Positions 11,536 through 24,341 of a stretch of DNA of 64,000 bases are shown here, piece by piece. The stretch spans positions 77,051,461 to 77,115,460 of the forward strand of contig CM050447.1 in assembly GCA_027563935.2 (NCBI GenBank), given 5' to 3'. The notes beneath the pieces are model-generated. The model had not been told where the DNA came from and searched no databases. It saw nothing but the letters and a program-made list of their open reading frames with translations. The translations under genes and the position numbers were made by a program. The first letter of the stretch is position 1. Each line of letters starts with the position of its first letter. The stretch comes from Costus lasius (Eukaryota; Streptophyta; Magnoliopsida; Zingiberales; Costaceae).

Positions 11536-12045
11536 AATCAGGTATTATATGATACAAAATGATTTTAATACAATGGTGATATCGTATAACAAAAACTAAA
11601 TATCGTATAAGGTCTTTTACTTGAAGATTAGTACCCTTCAGAATTCGTGATTTGTAGATGTAGTCACTTTGCTATAAATTTTGCGGAGGGGCACTCCGCT
11701 GCAAAAACACGGCCAAGGGGAGAAGGTGGTGGAAGCGCCGCGCTTATCGCTGTTTACAAACTTTTGGTGTTTCCACATTTTGCAGAGAAAATACAAAACC
11801 TACTAACTAGTACCTATACAACGGCTTTAACTGCTTTAAATCTATGTGCAACCGATTTTTATGGCACTGTTCAATTTAAATTAAATATCAAAATGTTATA
11901 ATTTAAAGAGACTGTATAATATTATTTATTAGACTTGTTTTATATAATTTCATTTGATATTATATTGGTTAAAATAAAAATATAAAATTACTTAGAAATG
12001 TCAAATCTCATCATAGTCAACATATATTGATTAAGTAATATTATT

Positions 12046-12048
<3 letters not shown>

Positions 12049-12093
<45 letters not shown>
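12049..12093. repeat. (TA)n microsatellite
   Basis: About 44 bp of uninterrupted TA dinucleotides inside AT-rich DNA. Confidence 0.97.
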
Positions 12094-12097
<4 letters not shown>

Positions 12098-12850
12098 TAG
12101 TATAATAATTTAATATATATTACAACCTTAATTTCCTATGTATGTTATATTATTTTAGCTTTGTACATTTAATCTCTATATGATGGATTTAAAAACTAAT
12201 TCACACCATTATATATATACTAGTTGTCACACTCATAATTAGTGCTAAAATTTTTCTCGAAAATAAGCAGAGCCATGCAGGACTCTAAAAGAAAAACCGT
12301 CTCATGCAGGGGACAAAATAGCACAAGACGTGACTGGTAGATGTGACTACACATGTCTCAGCCTAATCCAATAAGCAACTAACACCGTACGTAGACGAAA
12401 TATGCACAGCCTAGAAATGCGGGTAGCTGTGCCGAGATTTGATACTCTAGATCTTGTGGGTTAAGCTTGTGGGGCTTAATTCGAGGGGATCAGTGAAGCT
12501 CCGTTGATCCTTAGTGTTGTAGGGCGATCAGAACATAGCTTGTGTAAGGCAGGCATGTTTCAGGGCACTTCTGGCTTGTGAGATTCAAGCAGACGTGGTT
12601 GTCGTCCGACATCATTATATGTGCACATTGTCTCCTCGAATGGTTTGTCTTACTCTTGCTCTGCTTGCTTGTATGTTGGTCTCGTCATCCCAAGATAATT
12701 ACGGCTATCATGAGTGCTAGTCGAGTGAGCAATAGTGATCCTTGAAGCTTCCACATTAAAGTTAGTCTGAATATATTACCTTAAAGTTAGACTGAATATA
12801 TTACCTTACTCTATATTAGGGCTTTGAGTCTAGTTTGAGGTTCTATCAAT

Positions 12851-13017
12851 TATGGTGCAAGATTTTGAATTAAAAGAAAATTTGCCCTTGGTAGTAATCC
12901 ACTATTACATTATGGTCATAAATTATGCACGAGCTTATGGTGCAAGATTTTGAGTTAAAAGAAAATTTGCCCTTGTTAGTAATCCACTATTACATTATGG
13001 TCATAAATTGTGCACGT
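12851..13017. repeat. 85-bp tandem duplication
   Basis: Two adjacent copies starting TATGGTGCAAGATTTTGA at 12851 and 12936 differ at only a few bases. The open frame over the second copy is a by-product of the repeat. Confidence 0.95.
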
Positions 13018-13708
13018 AAGCTCGTGAGATATCTTCCTAATGGAATGAAACTCTTTAGAAAAAAAATGATTATTTGGTTGGTACCGCATATCATTGTAAG
13101 TACTAACCAATTGTAGACACTATGAAACGATGATGATGATCAATATGAATTTTAAGTTAAGTGTCAATCTCTTCGAGTCTTTGACCATAATATATGGATA
13201 TTTTTGTTTTATTTTTTAGATAAAGTTAATATTGTTAGGTATTGTAGTTGCATTAATAGGGATAGACTCAATTTTTCGTTCTTATCGCGTAAGGTCAATA
13301 CTTTTATTAAGCTAATGTATGATAACATAGTAACAATTGATTGTTTTTCTTAGAAACTCAAAAGTTGCCAAAACATCATAATTTTATGTAACTCTCGAGT
13401 CCTCTTCTTTCGTAATTTGGTTGAAAGGAGAGAATACTATATATAGAGAAGGATTAATTGTCTTAATTAAGATTAAATAATTTAGTAAGAAAATGTTCAC
13501 AACGTTCCCTTCTAAAGAGTAATTCTTCTGAAGAGTGTCGTAAATAATTTCAAATATAAATATTTTGAAATTGAAATTAAAGTTTCAGAAATTTGGAACA
13601 AACTGAATCAAAGTATTTTATATAATTTAAAATTTTCTGAAATTAATTTATTTTGAGTTATATCAAAAATAAATAATTTTCATATTAAATAATTTAAACC
13701 TATATCTA

Positions 13709-13948
13709 AAGGGGCCAAACTCATCTAGGTACTATAAAGGTGTTAGTATAAACAATATAGAGCAATAACTAAATAATAATTTTTTTATATATTTTATCAT
13801 ATTCATATTTATATTATAATAAAAGCCATAAAGGCCAAAATCATTTAGGTACTATTAGGGTGTTAGTATATACAATATAGACCAATTACTAAATAATAAT
13901 TTTAGCATATATTTTATCATATTCGTGTATTATAATAAAAGGCATAAT
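13709..13948. repeat. 120-bp tandem duplication
   Basis: Two adjacent copies start near 13709 and 13829. Each reads roughly GGCCAAA.TCAT.TAGGTACTAT, then GGTGTTAGTATA.ACAATATAG, then AT-rich sequence. They are visibly more diverged than the 85-bp pair. A related phrase, GGGGCTAAAATTATCTAGGTA, recurs at about 43054. Confidence 0.9.
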
Positions 13949-14323
13949 CTTATTATATTTGCTTGATTTCTATATAAGATAAGTTACTTTTAAACGTTCT
14001 TAGAATAATATGATCATATTTAAATGTCTCTAATCTAGTATTATTGTGGATTGAAATAATAACAATTGACTAAAACTAGCTTGTTTAATGACTAATGGTA
14101 AGGATTTGTTATGATAGATACCGGTCAACACATGTGTATATATTACAAAATAATATATTAGATAAACTTATCATGAGAATGCTACATATATAGATTCTCA
14201 CTATAATAATAATATATGTGATATTTAAACTTGGGGTCACTATGGATTCTTACATGACTTATCATAAATTTTGATACAATTACTTATCACTAGTAATTGG
14301 TGGATTATAAAGGTCATAATAGG

Positions 14324-15954
14324 AGTTAGGCCCATGGATTAGGGCCCGATCTAGACCGGTCAACTGGGCTATTGACCAGGTTAAAATTGGCCTGATTTAG
14401 AGCCCAATTCCAATTAGGGCTCGCGGCAGCAATTGGAAGCAGGCGGGCGGCTATTTCTTCTCGATGGACAGCGGCGTCCGTTAGTGACTACGCTCGTCTT
14501 TGAGTTCTGTGGTGGCCGGCGACAGGCAGCTATTTGGCCGGCGGTGGGCTCGACGCATGGAGCATGCGGAGAGGGGGGGGGGGGATCCGGCGTGATCTCA
14601 CGTACGCGCATGGGTCGAATGGCGAGTGACTCGACTCTGGCAGCGCGTTCATCCGACCAGGGGAGCGAGGTCGGTGGCGACCTCGTGCAGCGCAGTGGCG
14701 ACCTCGTGCAGCGCGGTGGTGACCTCGTGCAGCGTGGCGGCGACGCGTGGAGTCTTTACGTTGGGTGAGCACTCCGCGTGGCGCAAGACGTGACTGACGA
14801 TGCTGGCGAGACGACGAGGGGTCATCTTCGGGGTTGGAGAACGGGCGGCACGAGGAGCTTCAGTCGAGGCGTCGGGCGGCCGCGTGGAGAGGCATGGTCA
14901 GTGATGATGACTTCTCCCGAGCTCGCAGCTTTCTGATGACGGCCGCCACGTGGCGCGTCACGACGGGAGGCGAACTCGGCGGCTGTCGAGTTGGTTGCCA
15001 GGCTGGCGCCACTCGTTTCCACTTACCTAGGTGGAACCAGGTGGCGAACATGAGTTCGACCACCTGGCCGTCGAGCTGGTGGAGGGAAGACGATCCGACG
15101 CCATATAGGCGATGCTCATCCGCGTGAAGAGGATACGCGGCTTTTGGCTTCGTTCAGCTCTCTAAGCTCTTGCGCTCTGCTTCCATTCTCGGCGCTCTCC
15201 AGTGCTTGGCTCTTACTCCCCTCCTCCCTCTCGATCCGGCAGTCGGTGGCAACTCCTGGATCCCCTCCGACGTCAGTGGGTGGTTGTGCGGTGGTTCGGA
15301 GTCGAGGGCAGCTCTCGCAGCTCTATTCATTAATCTTGTCTCCGACTGGTGTCACGTCAACGATAGATCCTCCGTTTGTCTGAGGTATCTTCCTCCCTAA
15401 GTTTCGAAGTTCTTCGGTCGTCCTCCTTAATTCGATTTTTCTTTGCGCGTGGATCCTCCGGAGTCGTGTTTTCCCTCCCCCGTCCGCTTCTCTGTCCCGG
15501 CGTCTCCTCTGAGTGGCTCATCAGCATTCCTTCCTCGTCGTTGTCATTGGCGTTCTTTGCTGTCGATGTGGGGTTGCTTTGGTCTCCATTTGTTTTCGTC
15601 TTCCCGTGTTTTCGTCCACTTGCGTGTGGATGTGCTCTGTTTCGTTCAGCTGCTTGTGTGTAGTTTCTTTCTGTCCACTTGCGTGTGGACGTGTTGTTGT
15701 TGTTTCCGGCTATCTGCGTGCGGCGTTGTTGTCGGTTTGCAGGTTCCTCGTTCGTGTTCAAGAGGCTGAGGTGGTTCTCCTTCCGTCTACCGGTCACGCA
15801 TCCTGGCCAGATCTAGTTCATCGGCTTCCGCGTTTTAGTTGGTTCGTCCCTTGTGAGGGACAATTTTCTGGTTTGAGTCATGCGTGACTCTGTTCGGCTG
15901 GCTTATGGCTGTCTATTTTTTAAAAATTTTTATTATTGTAATCGTGGGCGTGAC
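14324..15954 (+). repeat. G 5' LTR (3' boundary tentative)
   Basis: Homologous to the 3' LTR at 62839 onwards as far as the window allows (to about 15520). The start is placed against TGTTAGGGCC of the 3' LTR; here the first bases are mutated to AGTTAGGCCC. The end is placed at CGTGACA (15954), a common chromovirus LTR terminus, followed by AACTGGCATTTTGG, which may be a decayed primer-binding site of the TGGTATCAGAGC type. The LTR is GC-rich and gives many spurious open frames on both strands. Confidence 0.75.
14671..14745 (+). repeat. 21-bp minisatellite in G 5' LTR
   Basis: Three tandem copies of a unit like GTGGCGACCTCGTGCAGCGC(A/G) followed by a partial copy. The matching part of the 3' LTR (63160-63200) has fewer units, so the array changed length after insertion. 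Confidence 0.85.
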
Positions 15955-16107
15955 AAACTGGCATTTTGGTGGTTCTGCTCTGTTTCGTGTGTGTTTGTAA
16001 GGAACATATGGGTGTATTGTTCTGTTCCTATGTTATGTTCTTTTCTGTTGTGCTGTAAAGAACAGATCAGTGTGTTGTAACTGCACAGGAAGGCTAAGGC
16101 TGCGAAA

Positions 16108-18041
16108 ATGGTGCAAACCAACAGCGAACGTATCAGCATCCTTGAAGATGCTGTAGGAGATGCTGCTGGTCTAGGAGACCAGAATCTGGTGGACTTGGTG
16201 AAGGAGCTGATAGCCTCCAACAACTCTTTGGCGGCTACTAATGTAGACCTTCAGATCCGCGTAGATCGCCAAGCTGCGGAGCTTGAGCAGTTTAAGATGG
16301 AGGTTATCCTCCTAAAGCGTGCTGCTACACACCAGCAACCTCAGGTCGAGGTTGGCCAAGTGACCGCTGTGCGACAGTGCGTCCATGAACCTGCGCCCTT
16401 TTTGGGAATATGCTCCACTAAGGAAGTTGAGAACTTCCTGTGGGACATGAAGCTATTCTTTCAGAATGCTCAAGTCTCCGAAGAGGAGCAGGCTCACACC
16501 TGCGTCGCGTATCTCCATGGAGACGCGAAACTGTAGTGGTGGACTCAGGCCGCACCCAGCTTATTTGGGCAGGATCCCGCCCGAAAGCTCTCATGGGGAG
16601 AGCTCAAAGAAGAGATCAAGAATCAGTTCCTGCCCGAGAACTCTTATTGTGTAGCGCGTGACGCACTAAAGCGACTCAAGCACACTGGCGCATTACGGGA
16701 CTATGTCCAGCGATTCACGCAAGTTATGCTTGAGATCGATGACCTGTCGGAGAAGGCCCGACTTTACCACTTCATGGATGGACTCCAAGGGTGGGCCCGG
16801 GATGAACTGCGCTGCCAAGAGTATCTAACTCTTAAGGCGGCAATGATAGCTGCTGAAGGCCTTACGGATCGTAAGGAGTGTCGGGAGCCACCCTCTCACC
16901 ATCACACTGGTGCATCGTCCTCGAGGTTGAGGACCCCCTATGCGGCTAAGGGCAAGAAGCCCTTTGTGAAGAAGAGCCGCCCGGCACCAAAGGAGTATAA
17001 ATCGGTGAAGAACCGACCAACTACCCCGGGGCCAAAGACAGCGAGCACCAGCATGGCCTGCTATATATGTGGAGGTCCACATATGATGAAGAGCTACCCC
17101 AAGAGGGATCGCTTGGCTGCCATAGTGGCAGAAGAAGAATCTGTAAAGGAGCCCGAGGGACTCCTTAACCCTCTTGTACTTGCAACATCTTCATCTATTA
17201 ATGAAAGGCCTAATTTGCTTTATGTTGACTGTCTTTTAAATGCGCAACATGTGAATACTATGGTCGATACAAGTGCTTCGCACTTGTTTATAGGGCAAGC
17301 GACAACAGCTAGGATCGGACTTAAGATATCCCCTGCACGGGACCGAGTTAGGTCGGTCGGTGAGGTAGACCCACAAGTCTTAGGGATATCTTATGATGTC
17401 GATATTGCGGTGGGCAATTGGCGGGGCCGTTGCCACGCAAAGATTCTAAAGTTAGCTGATTATGAAACTATCTTTGGACTTGAGCTTTTGAGGAAAGCCA
17501 AGATTGGTGTAATGCCACATCTGTATGGGATACAGATTTATGACGAGAAAGTCCCTGGTTTCATGACGTGCATTGGGAGCACGTCGACGATAAAGGGAAA
17601 GAAGAGGGACTTAAGAGGGGTCCCCTTATCAGCCAATGCCTTAGCGGCAGGGTTGCGTCAAGGTGACACAACCTTAATGGTTGTTTGGACTGATGACTCT
17701 CCTTACGAAGGAGAAGTCCCCTCGATAGTGAAGGGCTTGTTAGAAGAGTACTCCGATGTGATGCCTTCGGAGCTTCCTAAACATCTTCCCCCTAGGACAG
17801 GGATCGACCACAAGATAGAGCTTGTGGCAGGATCTACTCCTCCCTCTAAGGCTCCATATCGTATGGCTCCGGTGGAGTTAGCCAAGCTTCGCAAGCAATT
17901 GGGCGAATTGCTAGAAGCAGGGCTTGTCCGGTCTACGCTTTCGCCATATGGGCCCAGTCCTCTTCCAAAAGAAGAAGGATGGCTCACTTAGGATCTGTGT
18001 TGATTACAGAGCCTTGAATAAGATAACAGTAATGGACTGTT
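16108..18041 (+). pseudogene. gag-pol: G gag, protease and N-terminal half of reverse transcriptase
   Basis: Starts at ATG 16108 (MVQTNSERISILEDAVGDAA). A coiled-coil head (residues about 35-75) precedes a retrotransposon gag domain. TAG at 16534 is the only stop before 17989; after it the same frame reads through the remaining gag, a zinc knuckle at about 17059-17096 whose last cysteine is Tyr (CYICGGPHMMKSY), a protease with degraded active site (VDTSASHLF, normally D-[ST]-G-A), and the start of RT (YRMAPVELAKLRKQL...). A one-base deletion near 17949 moves the frame just before [21 protein letters not shown] then interrupts the gene at 18042. Confidence 0.9.
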
Positions 18042-19843
18042 TGTTGGGAATCCCTGGGCTAAAAGAAAACGAAAACAGCGGAAGCGAGCCCGAAACGAGA
18101 TTCCTAATTCAACATGGACCGACTTACGAAGAATACAAGGGATGTGATAGGGGCAGTACCTTATTAAGCAATTTTTAGAAGCAGCCGATGATGAAGACGT
18201 GCAAGGGCCCGTCCTCTGCAATCGCGCACACACGGAGTCCTCGAATCCTCTCCAATCTCCGCGCTGGGTGCTAGCCCCGGAAGATGAGATCCACGCCTCT
18301 AGCCTTCTCAACTTGCGCCACTGCCAAGGAGAAGAAGGGATGTTGGCGATAAGGAGTGGGTAGCACTGCCACTTGTCCCAACCTTTGATGCCGAAAAACT
18401 TTTACTGTCGTCACCTCCTAGACCCTCACGCCAAGGAGCAGAGGGGAGGCGACAACTAGAGACAAGAGAAGAATCTGGTACAAAAGAATCTCCCAGGTGG
18501 GCCTCTCTATTTATAATAGCAGAGCCAAACGCACATTGGAGATACTTCCCATGTGGGATAATGAGCATAGGCGCCTACTCACAATTATGCGTCATGGGTT
18601 CGAATCCCCGCATACGCAATTAATTGTAAATGCGCCCAACCATAGGCGCCTACTCACAATTAAGCATCATGGGATCGAATCCCCGCAGACGCAATTAATT
18701 GTAAATTGTGCCCATGCTTATTAATTAGCGAAGAGAAAAATTCTCTTGCAAATTAATAATTTTATTTTATTCATGTAACTAATGTACCAAGCCCAAACTT
18801 GCACCCAGACCCTTGTTTGACTCATTTTGACAACATAGGTCAACAGAGGTCAAACATGGTCCACTAGAGTCAACTAGTGGTCAAACATGAACTAAAATAA
18901 AATCTCATCTTCTCTATAAAAGTCTCAATGCAACAGTTCCCCAAAAGATCCGAATCACACAATGATTCGATCAGAGGCTAAACGATTAGTATGAGAACTC
19001 GAGTGTCAAGGTGTGCAACCCTGTAGGTTCTTCAGACATTGGCAGTGATGACTAAATCATCACAAGCAATGAGTGGCACCTAGCAGTACATCATTGCTAC
19101 CCAAGTCATCATAATGGTGTCATCATCGACATCCCCTAAAACTGTGACAAAGTACAAGTGCAGCCTTGTCCTTTTGCCAACTGATGTCCAGATTGGGCAA
19201 GTGTGTCACACTTGTTAATCCCAATAATATGGCATGAATAAATCAGGTTCTCACCTGGGTATGGTCATACACTTTCAGTCATCCATATAGGGTGCCATGG
19301 ACAATCAAGCTTCCCCGTAAGGAAGGGGCAAATCCTCTATTGGCACATTGAATCCCTCATGTAGGTTATGACATACCCAATGACAACCGTTATGACTTCC
19401 CTTTTACGGCGAAGCGTTAGGTTGCATCAAAGTACATCAATCACTATATAGAGATACCAATGCCCTCAAGTCTAGGACAAGCGCAACTCTGTCACTGTGA
19501 TATTCATCTCATGACACTGAGATGAATCCTCACGGCGGGTTGATCCAGTATATCTCCCTTGATATACCCATATGCCTGCGTTAGCAACCCATGCTCAACC
19601 AGCGCATATACTAGTCTCAAGCGAATAATAGCTGTCCCATATCCACCATGATTCTCGACAAGGGATAAACACAGAGACTAGATAAAATCTATCTCTTAGG
19701 GACATTGTATATGCAAATGTACATATGCGCAGATGTACAAACTTGCATGACAACGACAATGCTAGGATAACTCATCTATCAACTAGATGTGATACACATA
19801 TCCCAATGGATCATCCTGAGGTCCTAGGGCATAAACACTAACA
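18042..19843 (-). repeat. B 3' LTR
   Basis: On the plus strand it runs from TGTTGGGAATCC to AAACACTAACA. On the minus strand this is TGTTAGTGTTTATGCCC to TTCCCAACA. The adjoining 19844-19857 reads, on minus, GTGCAAGTGGGAGAT, the polypurine tract also found before the 3' LTRs of C1 and C2, which fixes this copy as the 3' LTR. TATA box TATAAATAG lies on minus near 18508-18516. Confidence 0.95.
18561..18718 (+). repeat. 77-bp tandem pair with tRNA T-arm/B-box-like core in B LTR
   Basis: Two adjacent units begin CATAGGCGCCTACTCACAATTA and carry GGGTTCGAATCCCC or GGGATCGAATCCCC. The first matches the pol III B-box consensus GGTTCGANNCC exactly and can form a T-arm-like hairpin. The pair is also present in the 5' LTR at 59296-59454. 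No A box or full cloverleaf is visible, so this is not called a tRNA gene. Confidence 0.7.
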
Positions 19844-21105
19844 ATCTCCCACTTGCACTAGGACCTTGCATTGAGCAACCTCAACACCGTGTCCTAAGCA
19901 CGACCTGCCACGCTCCTACTGCACTAGAGCATCGGTCTATGGGCCTATCACGATTGTATCAGTGTTCATATCTACTATATATCAAGTACCTCTGTCCCCA
20001 AGACAAGATATAAGCATCTCAGTATGCCTGTGAGGTTCAACAAAGAACTCCCACTACTTCCCAAAAGCACTTGCATACTCTGCTTTCAAGTAGCCTGCTC
20101 TGAAGTTCCCAAAGCTTCCAGCACCACAACAAGAACAGGTAGACTGTGATTGGTCTGACTGGAACAAGCTGCCTAGTGAATCCACTGAGCTTTTCCTATC
20201 ATTACTGACCAAGAACCACCTTTTAGTTCTACATAGAACCAAAGTGTGTTCTTCATTCCTTATCTAGTGCCATGCACCTGGATTGGACCTACTATCAATT
20301 AGTTATGCTCTCGGCACAAACCACATCTAGTCTATAACATACCATCATTGATGTATGTTATCTGACTTAGCACTTAGAGTTTCTTTGACTTATCCAAAAA
20401 AAAAACTCTCACACCTACCCCATAGGTGATGTTCACTAAGTCATTCATCACAAGACATTTCCCATAGGTGATCCTTCATTCACCAAGTGAAGGATCAGGA
20501 TATCGTCTTTGATGATCTGTATGTCCCCAATATACAAGACCAGAGATGTCATCAAGCTCCCACTGAACTTCGGTAATATAAGGTGAAGATTCTTTGTCCA
20601 AGTTAGGAGTTACCCATAACACTAGCACACATGAATCGATTCAGCCTTTTTCCCATACTTTCTGAACCTAGGTTGCCTCACAACCTATATACGAGGCTCA
20701 GATTTCATCTTTGACCATCTGTGCTAGGTGGCTGACCTTGGACTGAATCCAAGTCATAATTTCCTCCCACTTGCCATTTTCAAGGAAATACATTTCCAAG
20801 AAAACTAGCATCAAGAGAAACAATCACTTGTTCTCCTGTGGGTCTATGGAAATTAGTATTCCTAAGTCAATATAGGATACTCCACTTACACTTATCAGAT
20901 CTTGATTCTATGTCACTAGATTCAGACGTATGACCCCCAAAGTCTCACATCTATAGATCCTGATAATTAGTCATGTCATCTCCTTACCTGGAGATACATT
21001 TAAGATGAAATAGTTCAGTGTTGAAGAAACTATCAGCATAACCTTAGGAGAGATATGGATGACTTTCAATTCCTCCCACTAGAACCACCTGCCAAGGTGT
21101 TCTAC
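19844..21105 (-). pseudogene. pol: B pol remnant: RNase H end and integrase C-terminal region
   Basis: Read on minus, fragments match the pol of C1/C2: around 20054-20242 a decayed RNase H region (CTTGTTGTGGTGCTGGAAGC aligns with the Asn-Gly-Gly-Ala-Val segment, followed by a relic of TEAEYVAAS), and around 20760-20870 a relic of the GYYF..P..qkVfVSr.A.FLEkEF block. Stops and indels are frequent and no frame is open beyond about 60 codons. RT proper is not recognisable, so most of pol is deleted or eroded. Assignment rests on alignment by eye. Confidence 0.6.
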
Positions 21106-21837
21106 AGGAGTTATTAGCTATGAGCAAACCTCATACTCACTATGATAGTCACCTGTGGCTCAAGTACTCTTCATCCAACCTGGACTGAAGATCACTTATG
21201 AATTTTGATAAGCTGGTTCCATAAATATTTTAGTAATCACGAATTCCTATCTTTTGACCTTTTAGTCCACTTCACCTCACTTGGTGAAAAACATTTATCA
21301 GCAAACTAGTCTTTTGCCCATCTACAACATCTCGAAAGAGGTTAAGATAGTCAATCTCCTAGAAGGAGTTCGAATCCAAGAATTCATGTGCATGAAGTCA
21401 GTGGATGCATTACTTGTTTATGATAAAATGTCTGGGTCAGAAGATTGGCATTCAATTTGAACCACTTATTAAATTTAAGTTATTTTATTACCTCATTAAT
21501 TTTGCACAATGTAATGACAAAAGATTTGCAAATGAAAAGAATAATAAATTCCTTTATTCCAAATATCTCTATTCCCAAGGAATAGATACAATGTCAATTA
21601 CATGTTTGCAAAAATAAAACAATCCTATCAATAACAAAAGAAAAAATAACTCGGCAGTATCAACGCCCCAGCAGGATCTTCTTACTGTCATCCATGTCCT
21701 ATTTCTCTGGAGCTCCTACATATTTTTGCAAATATCAGTCTCACCATGCGGTATAGAATACCCATGTACAGAAATAGACAATATAGGATTTGGTAATAAA
21801 ATTACCTGAGCCTTAAGACGAAGGGTTACTTCTCTTC

Positions 21838-22522
21838 ATCTCTTTCTGAGGATGCTTGTAGTCTTTGCGCCAATGGCCCTCCTGGCCTCAGTTGAAGCAC
21901 TTGTTCTCCCTCACCCTGCCTTTCTTTAGTGCCTTGGCCTTGGACTTGCCCTTACCCTTTTTTCGACAATTTTGTTCATATTGAAGTTAATGATAAAAGA
22001 GCTATAACTCGGAGGCAGCGACTACAGGATAAGGTCCGTAGCCACATCCTGATCCATCGGGTGTCCTAGCCTAGTGAGATGCGACAAGTACCCAAGCAAC
22101 TTGAGTACATGGGGTCCCACTGGAGCACCTTCAGGCATCTTGCACTGAAAAGCAGCCTTAGATGTCTCAAACCTTTCTGTTCTAGCCTGCGACTCGAACA
22201 GTTGCTTTAGATGCGAGATGATCTGAAATGCATTCTGATCCTCATACTGCATCTGCAACTCGGACGATATTGTAGCTAACATAAGGCAGCCAACATCCAG
22301 GGCATCATCCTGATGCTTGCGAAAAGCATCCCATTTAGCCGTGCGGGCTGTGGATGACGGTTGAGGAGGAAGCGCTTGCTCTAAGACATACAGCTTCTTC
22401 TCCTGCTTGAGGATTATCCTCAAGTGCCGGTAGTAGTCCATGAAGTTAACTCCAATCAACTTCTCTCTCTCAAGGAAGGAACGGAATGACAGTCCGCTGT
22501 TGTTATTGCTTGTAGAAGCCAT
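21838..22522 (-). pseudogene. gag: B gag (left copy)
   Basis: Minus-strand start at 22522 (MASTSNNNSGLSFRSFLERE). The domain is the copia gag type shared with C1/C2, with LEREKL..VNF.DYYRHLRI, KKLYVLEQALPPQP, CLMLATIS and RTERFETSKAAFQCKM blocks. TAG at 22022-22024 (CAG to TAG) ends the open part after 166 codons. Further down, at about 21900, a decayed zinc knuckle has one Cys codon replaced by TGA and the last Cys by Tyr. In C1/C2 the same gene continues into protease. Confidence 0.85.
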
Positions 22523-22674
22523 CTACAATACAAACAAGAGCATATCAGTATCACATTTCAATCATTTATTCTGGCCTTTTATAAATGACTGTTTCTCACT
22601 ATTTTATTCGAATCGATAATCCTCAAAATCGATCGAGAAGTCGCCTGACTTCCTTAGTGAGATGGGATCCTTAT

Positions 22675-24341
22675 TGTTGGGGTATGCCCTTAAGGCTAAT
22701 GTTTGAGGCCTTGGGATTATATCAGTATCATGTATAAACTCTATGTTTATAAAGGCAATGGTTGTTATTCAGGTTGTTGCATTATCTGCTGCCATATGTA
22801 TACTTCTGAATAATGTCTCAATGCTGTTCAGCTTGGCTGACATGCAGTATTGTCCTTAGTCGAGATATCTTGGTGAACATGAGACAGCCTTGATATGATT
22901 GAGACTAATATGTGTTCTAATCTTACAGGATGCTTCGAGCATGGAATAAGATGTAGACTCATGGGTACATTGGATGTACTGGACAGACCCTACTTAGGAT
23001 GTTCAATTGCTTGTCACAATGTGAATAATCCTTATATGCTAACAAGTGGCATACTTCCTCTGACTTGAGATCACTTGTGTTTCTAAATGAGGATTGGCAT
23101 TGTTTTGAGGTAGTTCAATATCATTTGAAACATAATGGTTATAGACTATCTTGGATAATGAACATGAGTCATGTTAGGGCGCTAGTGATAGATATAGGAT
23201 TGCCTTCTCCTTGTTTGGAGTGTGATGTTCTAAAGGGGCCCCCTGGATGAGATGGTTGAGAAAGTGTATGGCCATACCCAGATGACTATGTTCATCTGAT
23301 CTAACCACTCTCATCATATTGGAGTTACAGGCTTGACATGCTTATCCAATAAGAACATCCAGTGGCAAAGGAAACAAGTATGTCTAGTGAATTGAATTCA
23401 CACTTATGCTGTGATTTGGGTGTAGTCTTGGAAGACTCTTTCCTTTATATCGGGAGACAGTGATGTGTTGCTAGATACCCCTCACTGATCGTGATAACGT
23501 AAGTTATCGTTACCGACATTTAAAGGAAACCCTTAGGGTCGCACAATTTGATGATATGGCTTACTTAAGTCAGATCGTGTGGACTGAATTGTTTTGGTTC
23601 AGTTTAAAGGAGTTTAAACTCTGATTGTAAGTGAGATCTGGTCTGATCATGTTTGATTGATTAGGGCTTGAGATCGGTAAGCTTCGATCGAGAGAATTGA
23701 TGCTTGATCGATGAGATCAAGAGCATCAAAAGATGTGTGGTTAGATCTTGAGCCATTTGGTTTTATATGATCTAGACCAAGGCTTGGTTTGATTTGGTCT
23801 TTGAACCAAATATAATTGAACCGGCTCATCACATGAGTGCATGGTTCAAAAGAAGGAGTTTGCGGTTGGTTCATGAACGCATGAACGCATGAAGTGATGA
23901 CTTGCTATTTTTGGAAGTCATGGTTTCCAAAATAGACTTCACGCCTCACGTTCGAGATGAACGCTCGCCTCTCTTCTCCTTTCGACGCCTCTCTTGTGTG
24001 AGGAGAGTCTTCACGCCAAGGAGGTTGTGTGACAAGCAAAAGACATCATCGCATTCCTTTCACACGATCAGGAGACTTGGAGATCTTTGCTAGCACAAGG
24101 AACGACAAGGAGAAAGCCATCAATCATCTTGTGTGCGCACGCTTTGGAGAAGAAGCACACGCTTCTTTACTTCCAAGTCGCCATCCAAGAAATGGCATTG
24201 GTATGATCTCTATTTTGATCTATACAAGTTTTACAAGTTGATTATATGACATGCAAACCGATCTTAGAAACCCTAGCTTCCGCTTGTGAAAGCTCTGATA
24301 TGCGCCTATTAGGGTTTTCGCCCCCCCTTTAGGGACTTTCA
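22675..24341 (+). repeat. C2-type LTR, duplicated copy with start of the leader
   Basis: TGTTGGGG at 22675 to GACTTTCA at 24341, followed by primer-site sequence TGGTATCAGAGG from 24344 and leader up to 24482. It is preceded by CTTAT, the same target site as C2, but has no matching CTTAT on its right. It is therefore a copy of C2's left junction and not a separate insertion. Confidence 0.95.

Larger units (their letters stand above)
11536..14323. other. AT-rich non-coding region between A1 and G
   Basis: No gene is supported here. Single TTATACGA-like units continue to about 11610. A short GC-richer patch at 11680-11760 includes GCGGAG and CTCCGC as a small hairpin. 12250-12720 is mixed-composition DNA I cannot assign. 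Short open frames such as 11647-11901 and 12925-13116 have no domain or codon signal. Local repeats are listed separately. Confidence 0.6.

Noticed and set aside
11647..13116. Small cellular genes between A1 and G
   Set aside because: Frames of 63-84 codons in AT-rich DNA, one created by the 85-bp tandem duplication. No start context, domain or splice pattern supports them.
14433..15887. Open frames in the G 5' LTR, including a 146-codon minus frame at 15357-15797
   Set aside because: GC-rich LTR sequence with low stop density. The frames have no domain and are not kept in the 3' LTR beyond what sequence identity explains.
18590..18680. Possible tRNA gene around GGGTTCGAATCCCC in the B LTR
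   Set aside because: Only a T-arm-like piece is present. No acceptor stem, anticodon arm or A box at the right distance.
21405..21617. 70-codon plus-strand frame also found at 46311-46523
   Set aside because: It is antisense to decayed B pol and is duplicated only because it lies in the 3.38-kb repeat.
23902..24241. Short plus-strand frames near the C2 LTR ends (also 48808-49147 and 56193-56532)
   Set aside because: Present in each LTR copy by descent. They end at the LTR boundary and have no recognisable domain.
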